NCBI RefSeq assembly: GCF_024199845.1
Contig: NZ_JANADO010000001.1
Location: 4,092,001-4,156,000 of the forward strand
DNA length: 64,000 nucleotides
Direction: 5' to 3'
Origin: Bradyrhizobium sp. CCGB12
GTDB taxonomy: Bacteria; Pseudomonadota; Alphaproteobacteria; Rhizobiales; Xanthobacteraceae
Numbering within the stretch: position 1 is the first letter of the stretch; every line of letters begins with the position of its first letter. Of the stretch, positions 35,223 through 46,502 are shown piece after piece. The position numbers and the translations under genes are program-made. The notes under the pieces were generated by a model, which worked only from the letters and a program-made list of their open reading frames with translations, did not search any database and was not told where the DNA came from.

Positions 35223-36596
35223 ATGACCTCCCAGCACAATAAGACCTCGGTCGCCGCAATCTCGATCTTCGCCAGCGGGGGCATGGCGGCGGCCAAGTTC
35301 GTGGTCGGGATCGCGATCGGCTCGCTGGCGCTGATCTCCGAGGCGCTGCATTCCGCGATCGACCTGGTCGCCACCATCATCACCTGGGCGGTGGTGCGGG
35401 TGTCCGACAAGCCGGCGGACGAGGAGCACCATTACGGCCACGGCAAGCTGGAGAGCGTCTCCGCGCTCGGCGTCACGGCGCTGCTTTACGTGCTCGCCGG
35501 CGGCATCCTAGTCGAGGCCTATAGCCGGCTGCGCGAGGGAACCCAGCCGCCGACGATTTCGGCCGTGCCCTTCGTCGTGCTGGTGATCGACATCGCCGTC
35601 AATCTCTGGCGCGCCCGCGCGCTGCACCGTGCCGCGCGGGAGACCAGGAGCCAGGCACTGGCGGCGGACGCGCTGCATTTCGCCTCCGACGTGATGGGCT
35701 CGTCTGCCGTGATCGTGGGCCTGGTCCTCGCCGGCCTCGGCTTCTGGTGGGGCGACGCCGCCGCGGCCGCCGCCGTCGCCGTGATGATCGCCCTGCTCGG
35801 CCTGCGCATGGCCGGCTCGACGGTGCAGACGCTGGTCGACCGCGCGCCGGAGGGCGCCCAGGAGAAGGCCAAGGCCGCGATCCGCAGCGTGCCGGGGGTG
35901 ATCGAGGTCGAGCGACTGCGCGTGCGCATGGTCGGGGCGACCACGTTCATCGACACCATCGCGAAGGTGCCACGGACCTATCCGATCGACCGCGTCGAGG
36001 ACATCAAGCACAACGCCGAACTCGCCGTCAGCAAGGCGTTCGGCGACGCCGACCTCACCTTCATGGCCATCCCCGTCGCGCGCAACAACGAGACCGTGCG
36101 CGACCGCATCATGGTGATCGCGCGCAATTCCGGCCTCGCGATCCACCACGTCACGGTGCACGACCTCGGCGCCAAGCTGATCGTCGGCATCGACCTCGAG
36201 GTCGACGGCGAGATGCGGCTCGATTCAGCCCACGACGTCGCCAATACGCTGGAGCGGAACATCCAGGAGGAGTTCGGCGCGGACGTCGAGGTCGATGTCC
36301 ATATCGAGCCACTGGAACCGGAGCTGCCGTTCGGCGTCGACGCCCCGCCGGAACGCGTGCAAACCATTGCCGCCGCGCTGACGGAGTTTGCCGGCGAAGG
36401 CGAGATTCACGACATCCATAACGTACGCGTCCGCAACACCGAGGCCGGCGAGATCGTCAACTTCCACTGCCGCGCAGCGCCGTCGATGAGCGTGATCAGG
36501 GTGCACGAGCATGTCGATGCGATCGAGCGCGCATTGCGGCGCGCGTTCCCGAGCGTGAAGCGCGTCATCAGCCACGCCGAGCCGCCGCGTGTGTGA
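35223..36596 (+). CDS. Cation diffusion facilitator with extended cytoplasmic domain
   Basis: 457 aa, against about 300 for ordinary CDF exporters. Six membrane helices lie within residues 10-200. The metal site reads HxxxD in helix 2 (His43, Asp47) and HxxxD in helix 5 (His152, Asp156), the HD-HD pattern of zinc-type carriers. DEEHHYGHGKLES in loop 2-3 is typical. The C-terminal region has the usual dimerisation domain (about 215-285), then a second similar ferredoxin-like domain (290-370), then a third (about 375-455). The extra domains may bind metal or link to a partner. It has no regulator next to it. Confidence 0.9.
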   Translation: MTSQHNKTSVAAISIFASGGMAAAKFVVGIAIGSLALISEALHSAIDLVATIITWAVVRVSDKPADEEHHYGHGKLESVSALGVTALLYVLAGGILVEAYSRLREGTQPPTISAVPFVVLVIDIAVNLWRARALHRAARETRSQALAADALHFASDVMGSSAVIVGLVLAGLGFWWGDAAAAAAVAVMIALLGLRMAGSTVQTLVDRAPEGAQEKAKAAIRSVPGVIEVERLRVRMVGATTFIDTIAKVPRTYPIDRVEDIKHNAELAVSKAFGDADLTFMAIPVARNNETVRDRIMVIARNSGLAIHHVTVHDLGAKLIVGIDLEVDGEMRLDSAHDVANTLERNIQEEFGADVEVDVHIEPLEPELPFGVDAPPERVQTIAAALTEFAGEGEIHDIHNVRVRNTEAGEIVNFHCRAAPSMSVIRVHEHVDAIERALRRAFPSVKRVISHAEPPRV

Positions 36597-36820
36597 TATG
36601 GTCCGCGCGGAGTCACATGTTCTCGTTTCGGACTCAGCGCGCACGTCTATTTACGGACACGCGCTGCGCAAACTGCGCTCTGGATAAGAATAATTTCGCG
36701 TTAACGATTCGTTGACTCTCGACAGCCTGCGAAAACTGGATTCAAATCGGTATGATTCGGAAGCGACGTGGGGCTGCTTCCGAGCTCAAGTTGCAAGCTG
36801 GTTTTCAGGGGGCCGAAGGC

Positions 36821-39151
<2,331 letters not shown>

Positions 39152-39197
39152 AGCGGAGTCGGCTTAGGCTGAATCAAGCGGCCGCGGGCTCGGTGTA

Positions 39198-39313
39198 CCT
39201 CTCCCGCTTGCGGGAGAGGTCGGCGCAACGCGCCGGGTGAGGGCTCTCTCCTCTTGGGGGTCTCGACTGTGGAGATACCCTCTCCCCAACCCTCCCCCGC
39301 AAGCGGGGGAGGG
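39198..39313. repeat. Hairpin repeat element (CTCTCCCGC-GCGGGAGAG type), copy 2
   Basis: Same family as 25461-25607. The self-complementary block at 39198-39219 is identical to that at 25462-25483, and a related C/G-rich block is at 39290-39313. The interior contains GGGTGAGGGCTCTCTCCTC, matching the other copy in reverse orientation. Confidence 0.85.
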
Positions 39314-39389
39314 AGCACACCTCCCTCGTTGCGATATTCGAACCCAATCTCACCATGCCCTTGACTGTGGCTCGAAAATACTCTGGCTC

Positions 39390-40283
39390 CTACAACTGCA
39401 GCGACGGCGCGACTTCGCGCGCGACATTGACCAGCGCTGCGATCAGCGGCGTCATCGGATCGCGCTGCGGGATCACCAGGCCGATGCTGTAATTGACCTC
39501 GGGATCGACGATCGGGATCGAGCGCACCGTATCGGACAGGCCGAGCGTCTCGGCGAGCTTGGCCGGCATCACGCTCGCCCAGCGCCCCGTCTTGACGTGC
39601 GTGAAGAGCACGAGCAGCGAGTTCGAGGTCAGCGTCGGCGTCGCCTCGGCACCGACCGAGCGCAGCGCACGGTCGATGATGCGGCGGTTCTGCATGTCGG
39701 GCGTGAGCAGGCACAGCGGCACCTGCCCGACCTCTTTCCAGGTCACCGTCTCGCGGTCGCCGAACATCCCGTCCGGCGACGTCAGCAAACGATAGCTCTC
39801 GTTGTAGAGCGGAATGGTGCGCACCTTGCCGATCGGCTCGTTCTCGATATAGGTCAGCCCCGCGTCAACCTCGAGATTTTCGAGCAATCCCAGCACCTCC
39901 GATGAGGTCGTCGAGCGGATGCTGAAACGCACCTCCGGATGCCTGGCGCGGAACGGCGTCGTCAGCGCGGCGACCATGCCGAGCACGGTCGGGATCGCCG
40001 CGATGCGGATCTCGCCGGAGAGCTGATGCTTCAGCCCGTTGATCTCGTCGCGCATCGCGCGGGCATCGCCCACGATCCGCCGCGCCCAGTCCAGCGCCCG
40101 CTCGCCTTCCGGCGTAAAGCCCTGGAAGCGGGACCCGCGCTGGACCAGCATGACGCCGAGGATCTCCTCGAGCTGCTTGAGCCCAGTCGACATGGTCGGC
40201 TGGGTGACCCCGCAGGCCTCCGCCGCGCGTCCGAAATGCCGCTCCTTCGCCAGCGCCAGCAGCAGTTCAAGCTTGTCGATCAA
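39390..40283 (-). CDS. LysR-type regulator divergent from the formate dehydrogenase operon
   Basis: 297 aa. The start is TTG 40283, supported by GAGGGG 8 nt upstream; no ATG lies near. The helix-turn-helix is HFGRAAEACGVTQPTMSTGLKQLEE (residues 16-40). The effector domain (about 90-295) includes LSGEIRIAAIPTV and a conserved late IVDPEVNYSIGLV. The position, divergent from fdsG with a dyad between them, is that of FdsR-type regulators, so formate-dependent control of fds is the likely job (inference). Confidence 0.9.
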   Translation of the reverse strand: MIDKLELLLALAKERHFGRAAEACGVTQPTMSTGLKQLEEILGVMLVQRGSRFQGFTPEGERALDWARRIVGDARAMRDEINGLKHQLSGEIRIAAIPTVLGMVAALTTPFRARHPEVRFSIRSTTSSEVLGLLENLEVDAGLTYIENEPIGKVRTIPLYNESYRLLTSPDGMFGDRETVTWKEVGQVPLCLLTPDMQNRRIIDRALRSVGAEATPTLTSNSLLVLFTHVKTGRWASVMPAKLAETLGLSDTVRSIPIVDPEVNYSIGLVIPQRDPMTPLIAALVNVAREVAPSLQL

Positions 40284-40389
40284 CCGGACGTCCCCTCGGA
40301 TTCTGTCGTGGCATGCAAGCTAGCACGCCTACCCCCTCCCAACACGCAAAAACCGTCCGGCGGAACGGCTTCGATCGCATTTTCATATC

Positions 40390-40414
40390 GATCGATTGCA
40401 TTGACCAATCGATC
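40390..40414. promoter_or_regulatory. Probable LysR binding site between lysR and fdsG
   Basis: A perfect 9-bp dyad GATCGATTG-N7-CAATCGATC containing T-N11-A, the LysR core pattern. It sits 107 bp from the lysR start and 92 bp from fdsG, in a shared promoter region. A second dyad, CCAAA-TAG-TTTGG (40464-40476), lies closer to fdsG and could be the activation half-site. Confidence 0.75.
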
Positions 40415-40506
40415 CGGATTCCCGATCGCAGCATGAGACAGCTTTATTGATCTTCGAACGATTCCAAATAGTTTGGGATGAGGAACGCTCAGGTTGAGAA
40501 CGAAGA

Positions 40507-40991
40507 ATGACAGCGGTTTACGAGCCTCGTTACGAATCATGGGACGAAACGCGCGGCGCCGAGATCATCGCCGAACATGCCAAGCAGGAAGGCGCGACGC
40601 TCGTCATCCTGCATGCGCTTCAAGAGGCGTTCGGCTACGTGCCGGAGGCCGCCATTCCCATGGTGGCGCAGGCGCTCAATCTGTCGCGCGCCGAAGTGCA
40701 CGGCGTATTCACGTTCTATCATGATTTCCGCCACAAGCCCGCCGGCCGCCATGTCCTGAAGCTCTGCCGCGCGGAAGCTTGCCAGGCTGCCGGCGGCGAT
40801 GCGCTGGCCGCGCGCGCCGAGGCCAAGCTTGGCGTCACGCTCGGCAACACCACGGCCGACGATCGCGTCACGCTGGAGCCGATCTACTGCCTCGGCCTGT
40901 GTGCGACCGCGCCCTCCGCGATGCTCGACGGCCGCCTGATCGGCCGGCTCGATCAGAAGCGCCTCGATGCACTGGTTGCGGAGGCACAGCG

Positions 40992-40995
<4 letters not shown>
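40507..40995 (+). CDS. fdsG: NAD-dependent formate dehydrogenase, gamma subunit (NuoE-like)
   Basis: 162 aa. Thioredoxin-like [2Fe-2S] protein with four Cys ligands, Cys87, Cys92, Cys128 and Cys132 (LCRAEAC and YCLGLCATAPS). It passes electrons between FdsA and the flavin subunit FdsB. HALQEAFGYVPEAAI and HGVFTFYHDFR are NuoE/HoxE family blocks. It opens the fds operon, overlaps fdsB by 4 bp (ATGA), and has only a weak ribosome site before ATG 40507. Confidence 0.93.
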
Positions 40996-42548
<1,553 letters not shown>

Positions 42549-42558
42549 GAGAACGACA

Positions 42559-45444
42559 ATGTCTCTGATCGAAGAAATCGACTTCGGCACGCCGGCTTCA
42601 AAATCGGAAACGATGGTCACGCTGACCATCGACGGCAATGAGGTCACGGTGCCCGAAGGCACCTCGATCATGCGGGCCGCGATGGACGCCGGCCACCAGA
42701 TCCCGAAGCTTTGCGCGACCGACATGGTCGACGCGTTCGGCTCCTGCCGGCTCTGCCTCGTCGAGATCGAGGGTCGCGCCGGCACGCCGGCCTCCTGCAC
42801 CACGCCTGTCATGAACGGCCTCGTCGTCCACACCCAGACCGAGCGGCTGAAGAAGCTGCGCAAGGGCGTGATGGAGCTCTACATCTCCGACCATCCGCTC
42901 GACTGCCTCACCTGCGGCGCCAATGGTGATTGCGAATTGCAGGACATGGCCGGCGCCGTGGGCCTGCGCGACGTGCGCTACGGCTATGAGGGCGAGAACC
43001 ACGTCTTCGCCAAGACACCTGGCAAGACCGATGGCTGCGCCAACGACCACTGGATGCCGAAGGACGAATCCAATCCGTACTTCACCTACGATCCCTCCAA
43101 GTGCATCGTCTGCTCGCGCTGCGTCCGCGCCTGCGAGGAGGTGCAAGGCACCTTCGCGCTGACCATCTCCGGCCGCGGCTTCGACAGCCGCGTCTCGCCT
43201 GGCATGAGCGAGAGCTTCCTCGGCTCCGAATGCGTGTCCTGCGGCGCCTGCGTGCAGGCTTGCCCGACTGCGACGCTGACGGAAAAATCCGTGATCGAGA
43301 TCGGCCAGCCCGAGCACTCCGTTGTCACCACCTGCGCCTATTGCGGCGTCGGCTGCGCCTTCAAGGCCGAGATGCGCGGCGAGGAAGTTGTGCGCATGGT
43401 GCCCTACAAGGACGGCAAGGCCAATCGCGGCCATTCCTGCGTCAAGGGCCGCTTCGCCTGGGGCTACACCAACCACAAGGAACGCATCCTCAATCCCATG
43501 ATCCGCGAGCGGATCGAGGATCCCTGGCGCGAAGTGTCCTGGGACGAGGCGTTCTCATTTGCCGCGGCGAAGATGCGCGGCATCCAGAAGCAGTACGGCC
43601 GCGACGCCATCGGCGGCATCACCTCGTCCCGCTGCACCAACGAGGAAACCTATCTGGTGCAGAAGCTGATCCGCGGCGGCTTCGGCAACAACAATGTCGA
43701 CACCTGCGCCCGCGTCTGCCATTCGCCGACCGGCTATGGCCTGTCGCAGACTTTCGGCACCTCTGCCGGCACGCAGGACTTCGACTCGGTGGAGGACACC
43801 GACGTCGCGGTGATCATCGGCGCCAATCCGGCCTCGGCTCACCCGGTGTTCGCCTCGCGCCTGAAGAAGCGGCTGCGCCAGGGTGCCAAACTGATCGTGA
43901 TCGATCCGCGCCGTACCGAGATGGTGGAATCGCCGCATGTGAAGGCGCTGCACCTGCCCCTGATGCCCGGCACCAACGTTGCGGTCGTGACGGCGCTGGC
44001 GCATGTCATCGTCACCGAGGGCCTCGCCAACGAGGCCTTCGTGCGCGAGCGCTGCGACTGGGCCGAGTTCGAGGAATGGGCCGCGTTCGTCGCCCAGCCC
44101 AAGCACAGCCCGGAAGCCACCGCCATCCTCACCGGCGTCGATCCGAAGGTGCTGCGCGAAGCCGCCCGCATCTACGCCACCGGCGGCAATGGCGCGATCT
44201 ATTACGGCCTCGGTGTCACCGAGCACAGCCAGGGCTCGACCACGGTGATCGCGATCGCCAACCTCGCGATGGCGACCGGCAATATCGGCCGTCCCGGCGT
44301 CGGCGTGAACCCGCTGCGCGGCCAGAACAACGTGCAGGGCTCCTGCGACATGGGCTCGTTCCCGCACGAGCTGCCCGGCTACCGTCACATCTCGGGCGAC
44401 GCCGTGCGCGACCAGTTCGAGGCGCTGTGGAACGTCAAGCTCAACCCGGAGCCGGGCCTGCGCATTCCCAACATGTTCGATGCTGCGATCGAAGGCTCGT
44501 TCATGGGCATCTACGTGCAGGGCGAGGACATCCTCCAGTCCGATCCCAACACCAAGCACGTGGTAGCGGCGCTGTCGTCGATGGAATGCGTCATCGTCCA
44601 CGACCTCTTCCTGAACGAGACCGCGAATTACGCGCACGTGTTCCTGCCCGGCTCGAGCTTCCTGGAGAAGGACGGCACCTTCACCAACGCCGAGCGCCGC
44701 ATCCAGCGCGTCCGCAAGGTGATGTCGCCGAAGAACGGCATGGCCGACTGGGAAGTCACCATCGCGCTTGCCAAGGCGATGGGCTTCGAGATGAACTACA
44801 ACCATCCGTCGGAGATCATGGACGAGATCGCGGCGCTAACGCCGACCTTCGCCGGTGTCTCCTACGCCAAGCTCGACGAGCTCGGCTCAGTGCAGTGGCC
44901 CTGTAACGAGAAGGCGCCGGAGGGCACGCCGGTGATGCATATCGATGGCTTCGTCCGCGGCAAGGGCAAGTTCATCGTCACCGAATATGTTGCGACCGAC
45001 GAGCGCACCGGCCCTCGCTTCCCGCTGCTGCTCACCACCGGCCGCATCCTCAGCCAGTACAATGTCGGCGCGCAGACTAGGCGCACCGAGAACGTGGTCT
45101 GGCATGCCGAGGACCGGCTGGAGATCCATCCGCACGATGCCGAGCAGCGCGGCGTGCGCGACGGCGACTGGGTGCGGCTGCAGAGCCGCGCCGGTGAAAC
45201 CACGCTGCGCGCGGAGATCACCGACCGCGTGTCGCCGGGTGTCGTCTACACCACCTTCCACCACCCGGATACGCAGGCCAACGTCATCACGACCGACTTT
45301 TCGGACTGGGCGACCAACTGCCCCGAATACAAGGTCACCGCGGTGCAGATCTCGCCGTCGAACGGCCCGTCCGACTGGCAGAAGTCCTACGACGAGCAGG
45401 CGCGGCACTCCCGCCGCATCGCGCCAGCCGAGGCCGCGGAGTAG
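42559..45444 (+). CDS. fdsA: NAD-dependent formate dehydrogenase, alpha subunit (molybdenum/bis-MGD, Cys form)
   Basis: 961 aa. A 2Fe-2S ferredoxin domain at the start (CATDMVDAFGSCRLC, then C80) is followed by a NuoG-like HxxxC cluster region (DHPLDCLTCGANGDC), two ferredoxin-type [4Fe-4S] sites (CIVCSRCVRAC, CVSCGACVQAC), and the molybdopterin catalytic domain with its own cluster (CAYCGVGC). The Mo ligand is Cys387 in DTCARVCHSP, equivalent to Rhodobacter FdsA Cys386, so no selenocysteine is needed. His388 and a downstream Arg complete the site. GGAG lies before ATG. It oxidises formate to CO2. Confidence 0.96.
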   Translation: MSLIEEIDFGTPASKSETMVTLTIDGNEVTVPEGTSIMRAAMDAGHQIPKLCATDMVDAFGSCRLCLVEIEGRAGTPASCTTPVMNGLVVHTQTERLKKLRKGVMELYISDHPLDCLTCGANGDCELQDMAGAVGLRDVRYGYEGENHVFAKTPGKTDGCANDHWMPKDESNPYFTYDPSKCIVCSRCVRACEEVQGTFALTISGRGFDSRVSPGMSESFLGSECVSCGACVQACPTATLTEKSVIEIGQPEHSVVTTCAYCGVGCAFKAEMRGEEVVRMVPYKDGKANRGHSCVKGRFAWGYTNHKERILNPMIRERIEDPWREVSWDEAFSFAAAKMRGIQKQYGRDAIGGITSSRCTNEETYLVQKLIRGGFGNNNVDTCARVCHSPTGYGLSQTFGTSAGTQDFDSVEDTDVAVIIGANPASAHPVFASRLKKRLRQGAKLIVIDPRRTEMVESPHVKALHLPLMPGTNVAVVTALAHVIVTEGLANEAFVRERCDWAEFEEWAAFVAQPKHSPEATAILTGVDPKVLREAARIYATGGNGAIYYGLGVTEHSQGSTTVIAIANLAMATGNIGRPGVGVNPLRGQNNVQGSCDMGSFPHELPGYRHISGDAVRDQFEALWNVKLNPEPGLRIPNMFDAAIEGSFMGIYVQGEDILQSDPNTKHVVAALSSMECVIVHDLFLNETANYAHVFLPGSSFLEKDGTFTNAERRIQRVRKVMSPKNGMADWEVTIALAKAMGFEMNYNHPSEIMDEIAALTPTFAGVSYAKLDELGSVQWPCNEKAPEGTPVMHIDGFVRGKGKFIVTEYVATDERTGPRFPLLLTTGRILSQYNVGAQTRRTENVVWHAEDRLEIHPHDAEQRGVRDGDWVRLQSRAGETTLRAEITDRVSPGVVYTTFHHPDTQANVITTDFSDWATNCPEYKVTAVQISPSNGPSDWQKSYDEQARHSRRIAPAEAAE

Positions 45445-45448
45445 CCGC

Positions 45449-46279
45449 ATGCACGTGCCGGTCCAGGCCATCGACCGCGAGATCTGGCGCGACGGCGTCG
45501 CGTCCGAAGGGGCGCGGCTGATCCCGGAGGAGACGCCGCTGGCGCTGACGTACAATGGCGGCACCTACGCCGTCATGATGGGAACGCCGCAGAACCTGGA
45601 AGATTTTGCGGTCGGCTTCAGCCTGGACGAAGGCATCATCAAGTCGGTCGACGACATCCGGTCGCTCGAAATCGTCCGCCTCGACGACGGCATCGAGCTG
45701 CGCATGTGGCTGGCCTCGGATGATGCCGCGCGCATCAGTGAGCGCCGGCGCCATATCGCCGGCCCGACCGGCTGCGGCATCTGCGGCATCGAGTCGATCG
45801 CGGAGGCTATACGGCCCGCGGCGGTCGTTCCGCAGGGCCAGACCTTTACGCCGCAACAGATCATGACGGCGATGCAGGCCATTGCGCCGCTGCAAGCGAT
45901 CAACATGCAGACCCGCGCCGTTCACGCCGCCGCGTTCTGGGCGCCGTCCTGCGGACTTGGCGCCCTGCGCGAAGACGTCGGCCGCCACAACGCGCTCGAC
46001 AAGCTGGCCGGCTCGCTCGCACGCAGCCGCACGGATGCGAGTGGCGGCATGGTGCTGCTGACGAGCCGGGTCTCGGTCGAGATGGTGCAGAAGACCGCCG
46101 CCATCGGCGCGCCAGTGATGGTCGCGGTTTCCGCACCCACCGCGCTCGCCGTGCGCACCGCGGAAGCTGCCGGCATCACGCTGATCGCAATCGCCCGCAG
46201 CGATGGATTTGAAATATTCACGCACCACGGCCGCCTTGCAGGCCATCGTGCTCAGGAGATTATCGATGTCGTCGCCTGA
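45449..46279 (+). CDS. fdhD: Formate dehydrogenase accessory sulfurtransferase FdhD (FdsC)
   Basis: 276 aa. It transfers sulfur onto the molybdenum cofactor for insertion into FdsA. The CxxC pair needed for sulfur transfer is Cys109/Cys112 (GPTGCGICG). EDFAVGFSLDEGII, the cofactor-side GALREDVGRHNALDKLAG, and LLTSRVSVEMVQKTAAIGAPVMVAVSAPTALAV are family blocks. In fds operons this gene is called fdsC. It starts 4 bp after fdsA and overlaps fdsD by 14 bp. Confidence 0.95.
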   Translation: MHVPVQAIDREIWRDGVASEGARLIPEETPLALTYNGGTYAVMMGTPQNLEDFAVGFSLDEGIIKSVDDIRSLEIVRLDDGIELRMWLASDDAARISERRRHIAGPTGCGICGIESIAEAIRPAAVVPQGQTFTPQQIMTAMQAIAPLQAINMQTRAVHAAAFWAPSCGLGALREDVGRHNALDKLAGSLARSRTDASGGMVLLTSRVSVEMVQKTAAIGAPVMVAVSAPTALAVRTAEAAGITLIAIARSDGFEIFTHHGRLAGHRAQEIIDVVA

Positions 46280-46502
46280 CCGCCTGATCTACATGGCCAA
46301 CCAGATCGGCAAGTTCTTCCAGAGCCAGGGCCACGACAAGGCCGTGCCGGGGATCGCCGAGCACATCAAGAAGTTCTGGGACCCCCGGATGAAGCGCGCG
46401 ATCTTCGCCCATCTCGATGCGGGCGGCGGCGGCCTCGAGCCTGATGTGCGCGAAGCCATCACCTCGCTGAAACAGACTACGACCCTTCCAGCAGCGCCCT
46501 GA
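46266..46502 (+). CDS. fdsD: NAD-dependent formate dehydrogenase, delta subunit
   Basis: 78 aa. Starts at ATG 46266 inside the end of fdhD, with AGGAG 7 nt upstream. The short helical protein has the FdsD block LIYMANQIGKFFQSQGHDKA and then IAEHIKKFWDPRMKRAI. FdsD is needed for assembly or stability of FdsABG. Its 3' end overlaps the convergent glnE gene by 26 bp. Confidence 0.92.
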   Translation: MSSPDRLIYMANQIGKFFQSQGHDKAVPGIAEHIKKFWDPRMKRAIFAHLDAGGGGLEPDVREAITSLKQTTTLPAAP

